A stretch of DNA of 64,000 bases from an uncultured Lachnospiraceae bacterium (GTDB taxonomy: Bacteria > Bacillota > Clostridia > Lachnospirales > Lachnospiraceae), in the NCBI GenBank assembly GCA_900544445.1, contig UQVK01000011.1, positions 1 through 64,000 of the forward strand. Direction: 5' to 3'. The notes below the pieces were generated by a model. That model worked only from the letters and a program-made list of their open reading frames with translations. It ran no database searches and had not been told where the DNA came from. Position numbers and translations under genes: made by a program. Shown piece by piece: positions 15,750 to 23,982 of the stretch. Each line of letters opens with the position of its first letter. Position 1 is the first letter of the stretch.

Positions 15750-16520
15750 ATGATGCAGGAAAGAAACGCTCAAAGAATGGATAGAGACTGTATGAAGGTG
15801 GCAGTTCTCTCAGATACTCATAATCTCCTCAGGCCGCAGGTTGCGGCACTGCTTGGAACGTGTGATGCGGTAATCCATGCGGGAGATATCGGCTCTTTGC
15901 AGCTTATGGATGCTGTCAGGGAGGCGGCGGGACAGGAGGCGCCTGCTTTCTTTGTGCGGGGAAACAACGACGGAGAATGGGCGGAAGGGCTGCCGGAAAG
16001 CCTTTGTTTTACACTGGGCGGCATTTCCTTTTTCCTCGTTCACAAAAAGAAGGATGTTCCGGAGAAACTGGAGGGAATTCAGGTGATTGTCCATGGTCAT
16101 TCCCATAAGTATATGCAGGAGGAAAAGTCCGGGAGATTATGGCTGAATCCGGGGAGCTGCGGGAAAAGGCGCTTCAATCAGGAAATCACCATGGCGTTTC
16201 TGTACCTGGGGAAGGGGCACGTTCAGGTGGAGCGGGTGGATCTTCCTGCGGAGCCTGTCTCCGGAAGAGGCAAAAGAGATCTGGATAAGAGAGAAGATGA
16301 AAAAGACTGCCCTATTCCCGAGGATAACCTGCTTTCTGCTATCGAGGGGATTTTCCGCCGGATGGACAGGGGCTGGAAAATCGAAAGAATCAGCCGGGAG
16401 ATGAAGCTGGATGCCGGTTTTGTGGAGCAGGTCTGTCGTATCCGTGTTACTCATCCGGGGGTGAGCGCGGAAGGGATTATGGACAAAATTGAGGTGAACC
16501 GGCAGACCGGGGCGCGCTGA
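15750..16520 (+). CDS. YfcE/MJ0936-type metallophosphoesterase with a C-terminal helical extension
   Basis: A 256-residue protein. Residues 9-160 carry the calcineurin-like phosphodiesterase motifs in order: SDTHN, HAGDIGS, GNNDGEW, VHGHSHK and NPGSCGKRR. YfcE-type enzymes are about 160-180 residues and hydrolyse phosphodiesters in the cytoplasm. Here an extra 80 or so residues follow, ending in a helix-turn-helix-like stretch (IERISREMKLDAGFVEQVCR). The start is the ATG pair at 15750/15753 behind CAGGGAG, 2 nt after the nuclease stop, so the two are probably translated from one message. The role of the extension is unknown. Confidence 0.85.
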   Translation: MMQERNAQRMDRDCMKVAVLSDTHNLLRPQVAALLGTCDAVIHAGDIGSLQLMDAVREAAGQEAPAFFVRGNNDGEWAEGLPESLCFTLGGISFFLVHKKKDVPEKLEGIQVIVHGHSHKYMQEEKSGRLWLNPGSCGKRRFNQEITMAFLYLGKGHVQVERVDLPAEPVSGRGKRDLDKREDEKDCPIPEDNLLSAIEGIFRRMDRGWKIERISREMKLDAGFVEQVCRIRVTHPGVSAEGIMDKIEVNRQTGAR

Positions 16521-16577
16521 AAAGGGTGGATTCTTTCATCCTGTAATGGAAAAAAAGCCGAAAAAGGAGAGAACGGA

Positions 16578-16922
16578 ATGATGTTTCCTGCGATAGACAA
16601 GAAAAGGACAGGGGAAAGGATCCGATGGTTCATGGAAAAAAGGGGGATGAATCCTGTGGACATTCAGACATATCTCGGTCTGTCCTGCGTGCAGACGGTC
16701 TACCGCTGGCTGGATGGAACGAATATCCCCAGTGTGGATAACTTATATGCCTTAAGCAGTCTTTTACATGCGGACATGGATGATCTGGTCGCTGGGACGG
16801 CGGATTATGGACGTCCGGCCCGGTCGGTGTACGACTGGCATAAATGTCTTATTCCGGACGGCTTTCACAGAAGAGTGCTCTCCTATTATGCGGTATTGTG
16901 CGCTTATGAGGGAGCCGCTTAA
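16578..16922 (+). CDS. XRE/Cro-type helix-turn-helix protein
   Basis: A 114-residue protein. Residues 8-68 form an XRE-like helix-turn-helix (GERIRWFMEKRGM, then VQTVYRWLDGTNIPSVDNL, then LSSLLHADMDDLV). The remaining 45 residues are unassigned. AAAAAGGAGAG precedes the ATG. It is followed by a short perfect hairpin (16932-16950) and then, after a long imperfect hairpin at 17038-17093, by a large unknown gene on the same strand. It may regulate that gene; the hairpin core GTTACTGG/CCAGTAAC could be its operator, which is inference. Confidence 0.75.
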   Translation: MMFPAIDKKRTGERIRWFMEKRGMNPVDIQTYLGLSCVQTVYRWLDGTNIPSVDNLYALSSLLHADMDDLVAGTADYGRPARSVYDWHKCLIPDGFHRRVLSYYAVLCAYEGAA

Positions 16923-16931
16923 CAGGATGGA

Positions 16932-16950
16932 TGTCCGCAGTATGCGGACA
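16932..16950 (+). terminator. Short perfect hairpin after the HTH gene
   Basis: TGTCCGCA and TGCGGACA arms with a 3-nt loop, followed by AAAAA rather than T on this strand. It could be a weak terminator of the opposite strand or an RNA structure. Confidence 0.4.
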
Positions 16951-17037
16951 AAAAGCGGCGGCAGTTCGGCGGGACAGAAAAATTGAATTTTGCGTTCAAT
17001 GACAGCAGAACCCATGCAGGTTATACTTTTTATACCA

Positions 17038-17093
17038 CAGGAAACGGACGTTTTGTTACTGGTTACACAGTGGCCAGTAACAACGTTTTCCTG
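17038..17093 (+). promoter_or_regulatory. Long imperfect hairpin / dyad in front of the 531-residue unknown gene
   Basis: The core arms GTTACTGG (17055-17062) and CCAGTAAC (17074-17081) are perfect; outer arms CAGGAAAC and GTTTTCCTG extend the dyad with a bulge. It ends about 10 nt before the AAAGGAGA ribosome binding site, so it could be an operator for the neighbouring HTH protein or an RNA element affecting translation. Confidence 0.5.
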
Positions 17094-17115
17094 CAGAAAT
17101 AGAAAGGAGACCGGC

Positions 17116-18711
17116 ATGGGTATTTTTATTGATCTGTATGTGGCGGGAGAAGTAACGGACGAGGAGTGGGCACCGGTCTATGAGGAAAGTCTCAGGCTGG
17201 CGGAAGCTTTTCACCTGATGGATTCGGGGGTTCTTGAGGTTTACGGGCAGAAACTGGTCTGCGGAGTCCCGACAGGAAGCAGGAACCGGGATAAGGGATG
17301 GTGTGCCATTGGAGACAGCGTAACGATGGGACGGGCGGAGGAGCAGACGCTTCCGGCCCGGCTGAGCGGCCGAAGGAAAAATATTGTGATAGTTCAATCC
17401 GGCTCTGCGCGGACAGCCGTATCTGATCCGCTCCTTGCGGCGGCATCCGGACGCACCATGCTGGAATGGCGCGACAAGAGATGCGGGGGAAGCCGGCATT
17501 TCTGGGGCAATAAGACCCAGGGTGAGGCGTATCATATGTACCTGCTCGCCATCGGGTGCATGATCGAAGACCGACTGGATGGAAGAGCCTGCGTGGATGG
17601 AGATATCACGCTGGGACAGTGCAGGAGGGCTGTGCGGATGGCGACCCGGTATCTGGACAGGCCGGTAAGGCTGCCTGCCCGGTGCGTGCCGGAGCGTCTG
17701 TACAGGCGGATCCGCGCCCTTCCGCTGAAAAAGCAGGAGGTGCTGAACGTCTTTCATAATCTGTATCTCGGCATACCGGATGAGGAATACGGAAAATTTG
17801 TAAGGGAGCATTTCTCAAAAGAAGAGCAGGCTTTTTTCTGGAAGCGGGAGTTTAAGAATCTGAGGATCGGTTCCCCCGGCTTCGCGTCAGCGCTCAGAGA
17901 CTATCTGAATCTGGGCAACAGCCTGGAGGAACTCTGCCGCTATGTGCAGTTCGTGGACCGGGATGGAACGGAGTATTATAAACCGTTCGTGGAAGAGATC
18001 ATGAAGTCAAAGCTGTTTCTGAAGAAAAAGGATCTGCGCGACTGCCTGGAGATCAACAGGGAAGAGGAGGCGCCATATTCGATTTATACGCTGCTGGCGC
18101 AGTTTGCCCTGTCCGGTGCGAAGAATTACAGCGTGGACCGCTATATTCCGCCTGAGGAGATCCGGGAAACGCTGGAACGCTTTATCGGCGGATATTGCGA
18201 CGTGGCGGGGATCATGGCGGATTTCCTGAAAGCTTCGGCAAAGAAGGAGGAACCGGCAACGGTTCTGAACGATCTCATGGAAAAGAAGCTGAAGACCCTG
18301 CAGAAACAGCGGGAGGAATATGATGTCTGCGGATACCGGGAGCTGCTTTATTACGAACCCGGAGACCGGATTGATCCGGAAGTGGAGAAACGCTGTCTGA
18401 AGTTTCTGAAATTTTATAAAGGTATATGTGAGGAGGAATGCTTTGAGCAGCTCATGAAAAGCTCCGCCGGGGAGAAGAATTCTTTTCTTGCTTTTCAGAA
18501 CGTGGACGTGTTTCTCAAGGAGGAGAAATGGAAGGAGATTTTTGCGGATATAGAGGAGCATCCGGAGCGCTTTGAACGGTACTACCCGATGGTCAGGGTT
18601 CAGGGAGATGAGAACACGAGATGGATTATATACGCTTATGTCACGAATGACGCGCTGTTCCGATACCTTGAAGAACGGATGAAAGAACCGGAGTTACATG
18701 CTACGCCCTGA
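17116..18711 (+). CDS. Large protein of unknown function
   Basis: A 531-residue, mostly helical, charged protein without signal peptide or membrane spans. I do not recognise the family. The N-terminal 60 residues (GIFIDLYVAGEVTDEEW, then GVLEVYGQKLVCG) look like a small alpha/beta domain. A compact WCAIGDSVTMGRAEEQTLP stretch follows near residue 70, and the rest is long helices rich in Glu, Lys and Arg with FLKKKDLRDCLEINREEE-type segments. The ATG at 17116 follows AAAGGAGA; the longer frame from 16990 would cross the hairpin and has no site. It probably works together with the small HTH protein upstream. Confidence 0.7.
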   Translation: MGIFIDLYVAGEVTDEEWAPVYEESLRLAEAFHLMDSGVLEVYGQKLVCGVPTGSRNRDKGWCAIGDSVTMGRAEEQTLPARLSGRRKNIVIVQSGSARTAVSDPLLAAASGRTMLEWRDKRCGGSRHFWGNKTQGEAYHMYLLAIGCMIEDRLDGRACVDGDITLGQCRRAVRMATRYLDRPVRLPARCVPERLYRRIRALPLKKQEVLNVFHNLYLGIPDEEYGKFVREHFSKEEQAFFWKREFKNLRIGSPGFASALRDYLNLGNSLEELCRYVQFVDRDGTEYYKPFVEEIMKSKLFLKKKDLRDCLEINREEEAPYSIYTLLAQFALSGAKNYSVDRYIPPEEIRETLERFIGGYCDVAGIMADFLKASAKKEEPATVLNDLMEKKLKTLQKQREEYDVCGYRELLYYEPGDRIDPEVEKRCLKFLKFYKGICEEECFEQLMKSSAGEKNSFLAFQNVDVFLKEEKWKEIFADIEEHPERFERYYPMVRVQGDENTRWIIYAYVTNDALFRYLEERMKEPELHATP

Positions 18712-18753
18712 CCATTCACATGCTGTGTGGTCAGGAACAGAACTGAAAAAGGC

Positions 18754-18782
18754 TTGACATATATCGATGATCTATATATACT
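18754..18782 (+). promoter_or_regulatory. Promoter of the padR-SEDS operon
   Basis: TTGACA (18754-18759), 17-nt spacer, TATACT (18777-18782). Both elements lie inside or at the edge of the 20-bp palindrome at 18759-18804, so a bound repressor would block polymerase. Confidence 0.8.
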
Positions 18783-18804
18783 CTTATATAGATCATCGAT
18801 ATAT
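18759..18804 (+). promoter_or_regulatory. Perfect 20-bp inverted repeat, probable PadR operator
   Basis: Left arm 18759-18778 and right arm 18785-18804 are exact reverse complements with a 6-nt centre; the arms contain ATATCGATGATCTATAT-like sequence. PadR-family proteins bind AT-rich dyads over their own promoters, and the first gene downstream is padR-like, so autorepression is inferred. Confidence 0.8.
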
Positions 18805-18917
18805 GAAGGGCGGACGAAAGCCATGGCTTTCGTCCTGGAAATATAGGTTGGCTGCGCATTTTCCTGGCCGGCGCAGTGCGATCCGCCGGAGGTTTTTATA
18901 CGAAAAGGGGTGACAAG

Positions 18918-19244
18918 ATGCCGATTGACAGAAGTCTGATATCAGGAAGCACAACCATGCTTCTGCTTCGTCTGCTGGAGGAAAGGGATATGTATGGGTA
19001 CGAGATGATTGAGGAGCTGGAAGGACGTTCCAATCATGTATTCAGCCTGAAGGCAGGAACCCTGTATCCGCTGCTGCATTCTCTGGAGGAGAAGAATTAC
19101 CTGTTTTCCTATGAGGATGAGGTAAATGGAAAGGTGAGGAAATATTACAGCATTACGGATGACGGGAAAAAGTATTTAAAGAGCAGGAAGGACGAGTGGC
19201 AGGAATACGCGTCTGCCGTTGCGAATGTGCTGAATGCCTGCTAA
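18918..19244 (+). CDS. PadR-family transcriptional repressor
   Basis: A 108-residue winged-helix protein. The family pattern is clear: LISGSTTMLLLRLLEERDMYGYEMIEELE-type start, then LKAGTLYPLLHSLEEKNY with the recognition helix, then VRKYYSITDDGKKYL forming the wing. It lacks the long C-terminal domain, so it is the small PadR-s2 type. The ATG at 18918 is chosen for its AAAAGGGG site; the frame upstream is not needed. It sits 63 nt ahead of a SEDS-like membrane gene, the usual partner arrangement in which the repressor responds to membrane or antimicrobial stress. Confidence 0.92.
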   Translation: MPIDRSLISGSTTMLLLRLLEERDMYGYEMIEELEGRSNHVFSLKAGTLYPLLHSLEEKNYLFSYEDEVNGKVRKYYSITDDGKKYLKSRKDEWQEYASAVANVLNAC

Positions 19245-19306
19245 TGAGCCGCCATGGCACGGCCGCATAACACAGGCATATACAGAGACGGAGGAAGGGT
19301 ACAGTC

Positions 19307-20656
19307 ATGAAAAGAAAAGAAGAATTCATACAGCTTCTGGCGGACCAGATTCGCTGCAAAAGAGCCAGAGAGGATGTGGTCCGGGAAATTGAGGCGCATA
19401 TTTCCGATCAGGCGCAGGAATATGAGGCAGAGGGAATGACGCCTGAGGAGGCGCTTGCGGAAGCGGTGGAGCAGATGGGTGATCCCGTGGCGGTGGGCGT
19501 GGAGCTTGACCGCATTCACAGGCCGCGCATGGACTGGGGAATGATTGTGATGGCAGTTCTGCTCAGCCTGGGCGGGCTGGCAGTCCAGTGCGCGATCGGA
19601 AATATAACTGTGGGCAGCGCTGCCTTTGAAAGACAGTGTCTGTTCATGGGAATCGGCTTCTGTCTCATGCTTGGCATCTGCTTTCTGGACTACAGCTTTA
19701 TCGGAAAATATGCGAAGCCGCTTTTCCTTCTGTATGCCGCCGGGGTCCTTTTCTATATGACGCAGTTTTCCTATACGGTGAACGGCATGCACAGGGGAGC
19801 GATTCTGCCCCTATATCTTTTTGTGCCGCTTTATGCGGGAATCCTGTATCAGTATCGCAAGACGGGATATGCGGGACTGATCAAGAGTATCGGCTTCCTG
19901 ATTCCTCTCGTATGGCTTGCGTGGTTTGGCATCCCCTCCCTGTCCACGGCGATCCAGCTCTTTCTGATCTGCGGAGGGATGCTCCTTTTTGCAGTTGCGA
20001 AAGGCTGGTTTTCCGTAAAAAGAAAGCAGACGATCCTCGCCCTGATCCTTGTCGGAGTCATTCTGCCGCTTGTCGGAGGCACTGCCGGATTTGCGTTCTG
20101 GCTGGCGGATTATCAGAAAATGAGAATCCTCGCTTTTTTGAACCGGGGGGCCTATGCGGACGGCGCGGGATATTATTATCAGCAGATCGCGGATGTGCTG
20201 AGCCGGGTTAACTGGATCGGCGGAGCGGCGAATGCGGAAGAAATTGTGTCACAGACGGCGCGTGGAGAGGTCAGTCTGTTCAGCCTGGTGGCGCTGTATG
20301 GAAGCCTTGTGGGATTTTTGGTCGTTTTTGCCATTTCGGCCATGGTAATCCATGCCTTTTTGATTTCCATGAAGCAGAGGAATCAGCTCGGCCTGATGGT
20401 CGGCATGGGATGCACGATGGTGCTGGGCGTGCAGACGGTGATCGGAACGGCGGTGAATTTCGGATGCCTGCCCATTACCACCGTAACCATTCCCTTTCTG
20501 ACCGGAGGAGGAACGGCGGCGATTGTTTACAGCATCCTCATCGGCCTTCTGCTGAGCGTCTCCAGAAACCGGGATGTGCTTTCCGACCGGCTCTACCGTC
20601 CGAAGTGGCGGTTGCGTCTGGAAAGAACGGAAGGGACGAAAATGACGGGAGAGTGA
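19307..20656 (+). CDS. FtsW/RodA/SpoVE (SEDS)-like membrane protein with a permease-prefix N-terminus
   Basis: A 449-residue protein. Residues 1-75 form a soluble helical permease-prefix domain (EEFIQLLADQI, then EEALAEAVEQMGDPVAVG) found on proteins encoded beside PadR regulators. About ten membrane spans follow. Near residue 395 NFGCLPITTVTIPFLTGGG matches the conserved SEDS segment that in FtsW and RodA lies next to the glycosyltransferase site. SEDS proteins polymerise peptidoglycan; whether this divergent member does is unproven. It is the second gene of the PadR-controlled unit. Confidence 0.82.
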   Translation: MKRKEEFIQLLADQIRCKRAREDVVREIEAHISDQAQEYEAEGMTPEEALAEAVEQMGDPVAVGVELDRIHRPRMDWGMIVMAVLLSLGGLAVQCAIGNITVGSAAFERQCLFMGIGFCLMLGICFLDYSFIGKYAKPLFLLYAAGVLFYMTQFSYTVNGMHRGAILPLYLFVPLYAGILYQYRKTGYAGLIKSIGFLIPLVWLAWFGIPSLSTAIQLFLICGGMLLFAVAKGWFSVKRKQTILALILVGVILPLVGGTAGFAFWLADYQKMRILAFLNRGAYADGAGYYYQQIADVLSRVNWIGGAANAEEIVSQTARGEVSLFSLVALYGSLVGFLVVFAISAMVIHAFLISMKQRNQLGLMVGMGCTMVLGVQTVIGTAVNFGCLPITTVTIPFLTGGGTAAIVYSILIGLLLSVSRNRDVLSDRLYRPKWRLRLERTEGTKMTGE

Positions 20657-20774
20657 AGCTTTCGTGCGGACTGCCGGAAAATGAAGCAGCTTTGGCGGAA
20701 TTCCTGAAAAGGGGAACAATCCGGAGAAAACGCGCGCAGGACGCTTCACATATCGGCAGAAATGCATGAAACGT

Positions 20775-21614
20775 CTAAAGCAGCGAGTCCTTCCGATACT
20801 GGGAGGGCGTCCTGCCTTCCCGTTTCCGGAAGGTGGAGCAGAAGGCGGCCTCGGTGGAAAAGCCGCAGTCCAGAGCGATGCGCTTGACGGAGAGGCTGGT
20901 GGACTGCAGCAGGAAGCGGGCCGCACGGATCCGGGTGGAGAGCAGATACTGGTGCGGCGTAAGGCCTGTTGCCTGAGAAAAAACGCGAAGAAAATGAAAG
21001 GGGCTGATCCCGGCTTTCGCGGCGAGCAGCTCCAGAGAAACCGGTTCGCGGAAATGTTCATTGATGTAGGCAATGCTGTCCGCAACGGCATTTTTTTCGG
21101 GGCCCTTTTCTTCCGCTTCTTTCCCGGCAAGAAGCAGGTCAAGCAGCCGGATCAGCTGTGCGGACAGAACGGCTTCGCCGGCTGTGCAGGGCGGCCGGAG
21201 AGAGCTTCGGATCTCATCCAGAAGGCCCAAAACACCTGAGGAGGGCGTGAGAATCCTGCCGTGTCGGGCGGTGATTTCCTGGTCGTAGGCGCGTGCCGTC
21301 GGCCCATCGAAATGCAGCCAGGAGGCTTCCCAGGAATCCCGGCTTCCATAGCGGTGCGGCCGGTAGCAGTCCAGAAGGATGAGCTGGCCCGCTTCCGCCT
21401 CGAAATGCTGTCCGTCCGTCTCAATCTCGCAGGCTCCCTTTGTAAGATACATCAGAAGAAAACTGTCATAGCTGGTCCGGGTGATAAAATAGCCCGGGCC
21501 ATATTTATAATAACCGGAATAAAGCGGATAAAGATACAGCTTCCTGGCAAGGCGGCTGGGAGAGTGAATCTCATATTCAGAAATCGGGGATATTCCCGTG
21601 GCCTTTGGCTGCAT
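20775..21614 (-). CDS. AraC-family transcriptional regulator
   Basis: A 279-residue regulator with an N-terminal cupin domain (residues 30-120, including YFITRTSYDSFLLMYLTKG and AGQLILLDCYRPHRYG) and two C-terminal helix-turn-helix units (LELLAAKAGISPFHFLRVFS, then VKRIALDCGFSTEAAFCSTF). It is transcribed away from the DUF5107 gene, with about 225 nt between the two starts, so control of that gene is likely. The effector is probably a sugar, judged from the domain build and the likely carbohydrate-related target. Confidence 0.88.
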   Translation of the reverse strand: MQPKATGISPISEYEIHSPSRLARKLYLYPLYSGYYKYGPGYFITRTSYDSFLLMYLTKGACEIETDGQHFEAEAGQLILLDCYRPHRYGSRDSWEASWLHFDGPTARAYDQEITARHGRILTPSSGVLGLLDEIRSSLRPPCTAGEAVLSAQLIRLLDLLLAGKEAEEKGPEKNAVADSIAYINEHFREPVSLELLAAKAGISPFHFLRVFSQATGLTPHQYLLSTRIRAARFLLQSTSLSVKRIALDCGFSTEAAFCSTFRKREGRTPSQYRKDSLL

Positions 21615-21840
21615 AAGGTCTCCTTTCCCCCTGGAAGGCAGTTCGTCTATTATCGTTTATAGGTGCTTCTACCTGTATTGTAAAAGAATGGCGCCAAAAA
21701 GCAACGGGGAAACCGCAATTTTTTGAAATGTTTTCTCAACTTTCTGAAATGCTTTCCGAAGCCTTCCGTTCTAAAATGAAGAAAACAGCGGCATGCAGCA
21801 TTTATGCATGTATGAGTGCATGAAGAAAGGGGAGAAGGAT

Positions 21841-23838
21841 ATGAAGCCTCTGCTGAAATTTGAAGAACTGAGGATAAAAAAAGCGCAGTTAAATGAGGAA
21901 GCGTCCGTTCCGGATCTGACGGATGGGCAGATATTGCAGAACCGGATGAAATTTTTCCTGGATGAAGAGGACGAAATCTATGAGGGCTATGGAAGGCTGG
22001 CAGGCTCCTGGCCCTACCGGCAGTTCTCCTGCTATACCAGACGGCTGCGGGAGGAAAATGTGAAGGCCGCGATTCTGGAAAATGATTATCTGAAGGCGGT
22101 GTTCCTTCCGGAATACGGCGGAAGGCTCTGGAGCCTCTGGGACAAACAGGCGGACAGAAGCCTTCTGTATACCAACGAGGTGCTGCGGTTCTCCAACCTT
22201 GCGGTGCGGAATGCCTGGTTTGCGGGTGGCGTGGAATGGAATGTGGGCGTGATCGGTCATTCGCCATTTACCACAGCCCCTCTTTTTACGGCGAAGCTGA
22301 GCCTGTCGGACGGGACGCCGGTTCTGCGCATGTATGAGTATGAGCGGATCCGTCAGGTGACCTGGCAGATGGATTTCTGGCTGGGAGAAGAGGACCGCTT
22401 TCTGAATGCGAGAATGAGGATCGTCAATTTCGGTGAGAAGGTAACGCCCATGTACTGGTGGAGCAACATCGCCGTGCCAGAGGAGAAGGGCGGGCGGATT
22501 CTGGTGCCTGCGTCCGAGGCCTTCACCTTCCGCAACTGGGGCGTTTACAAGGTGCCCGTTCCAATGGTAGACGGAGCGGATATTTCCCATTATGAAAATA
22601 TTCCCGCTTCAGTGGATTATTTCTTCGACATTCCGGATGGCGCGCCCAAATACATTGCGCATGCGGACGCCTCCGGTTACGGCTTGCTGCATCTGTCCAC
22701 GGACCGGCTGCGTTCCAGAAAGCTGTTTTCCTGGGGACACAGACCTGCCGCTTGGCACTGGCAGGAATTCCTTTCGGACGGAAATGGCCGTTACGTGGAG
22801 ATTCAGGCAGGTTTGGGCAAGACCCAGTACGGCTGCATTCCGATGGCGCCTCATACCGCCTGGGAGTGGCTGGAACGGTACGGCGCGCTGCAGCTTTCGG
22901 AAAAGCAGCTTTCCCTTTCCTTTGAGAAAGCCCGGGACAGTCTGACAGAGCAGATCCGGGAAAGTGCGGTCTATCAGCCGATGAGAGGACTTCTCCGGGA
23001 TACGAAGGCCATGGCGAAGCAGGAGGCGCAGACCGTCTGGAAGGGAAGCGGCTTCGGGGCGATGAAGAACCGGGAGAGAGCGCTTTTTGGAGAAAAGCCG
23101 ATTTCTCTCCATCTGGATTATGGAGAGCCGGATGAGGGGCAGAAACGGTGGCTGGCATTTCTGGAAACAGGCGTCCTGCATGAGACGGAAGCCGATTGCC
23201 GGCCGGATCTGTTCCTTTCTGATGAGGTATGGAAGAAAAAGCTGGAAGAGACCATCGAAGATATCAACCGTGAGAACTGGTACGCCCATTATCATCTGGG
23301 CCTGTTCGCTTTCCGGGATGGGGATATCCCAAAATCCATCCGGCAGTTTGAGGCATCCAAAGCCTGCCGGAAAAATGCATGGGCCCTTCACGGCCTTGCC
23401 GCGGCATATCTGGCATGGGCATCCGAAGCGGAGGATGGAGAAAAGGCCGGCGCCGGAGAGGCGGAAGGGAGAAAGGAGCGGGCCGCAGAAGCGATGGAGG
23501 AAGGGCTTCGCATGAGAACGGAGGATCTGTCCTATTTAAAGGAGGGCTTCCGGATTCTGTCCCAGTGCGGCGCGTGGACGCGTATCTGCCGGCTGTATCC
23601 GTCTCTTCCGGAAACCATGCAGGCCGACGGAAGGCTTCGTTTCTATGAGGTTCTGGCCCTGGATGAAACGGGAAGCCCGGAGCAGGCCTTTGAGCTTATG
23701 GAGGCGGACGGCGGGCTTGTGCTGGATGATGTGAGAGAAGGAGAAACAAATCTGGGCGGGCTGTGGCAGAGGCTTCAGAAAAAGCTTACCGGAAAAGAGG
23801 AGCCGGTGCCTTATCGTTATGATTTTAAGGCCATATAG
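21841..23838 (+). CDS. DUF5107 domain protein with C-terminal TPR-like repeats
   Basis: A 665-residue cytoplasmic protein. Residues about 45-370 match DUF5107, a galactose-mutarotase-like beta-sandwich (LKAVFLPEYGGRLWSLWDK, GGVEWNVGVIGHSPFT, and WGHRPAAWHWQEFLS are typical). Residues 480-650 are helical, with TPR-like segments (WYAHYHLGLFAFRDGDIPKS). DUF5107 proteins are thought to act on carbohydrates, but no reaction is established. The ATG at 21841 follows AAAGGGGAGAAGG; the longer frame from 21793 is not needed. It stands alone, divergent from an AraC regulator. Confidence 0.85.
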   Translation: MKPLLKFEELRIKKAQLNEEASVPDLTDGQILQNRMKFFLDEEDEIYEGYGRLAGSWPYRQFSCYTRRLREENVKAAILENDYLKAVFLPEYGGRLWSLWDKQADRSLLYTNEVLRFSNLAVRNAWFAGGVEWNVGVIGHSPFTTAPLFTAKLSLSDGTPVLRMYEYERIRQVTWQMDFWLGEEDRFLNARMRIVNFGEKVTPMYWWSNIAVPEEKGGRILVPASEAFTFRNWGVYKVPVPMVDGADISHYENIPASVDYFFDIPDGAPKYIAHADASGYGLLHLSTDRLRSRKLFSWGHRPAAWHWQEFLSDGNGRYVEIQAGLGKTQYGCIPMAPHTAWEWLERYGALQLSEKQLSLSFEKARDSLTEQIRESAVYQPMRGLLRDTKAMAKQEAQTVWKGSGFGAMKNRERALFGEKPISLHLDYGEPDEGQKRWLAFLETGVLHETEADCRPDLFLSDEVWKKKLEETIEDINRENWYAHYHLGLFAFRDGDIPKSIRQFEASKACRKNAWALHGLAAAYLAWASEAEDGEKAGAGEAEGRKERAAEAMEEGLRMRTEDLSYLKEGFRILSQCGAWTRICRLYPSLPETMQADGRLRFYEVLALDETGSPEQAFELMEADGGLVLDDVREGETNLGGLWQRLQKKLTGKEEPVPYRYDFKAI

Positions 23839-23865
23839 CAGTCAGGACTGGAAAACTTTCCGGAA

Positions 23866-23895
23866 TGGACAAGAACCTGCCACATATTATATAAT
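23866..23895 (+). promoter_or_regulatory. Promoter for the DUF3048 lipoprotein gene
   Basis: TGGACA (23866-23871), 18-nt spacer, TATAAT (23890-23895), with a leader of about 80 nt. Confidence 0.55.
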
Positions 23896-23982
23896 GATTT
23901 TGGAACAGCTGGAACACGTTACAGAAGAATTCAGACAGGCAGGGAGGTCTGGGGAAGCTCTCTGCGCGGGAAGGAAGAACGG

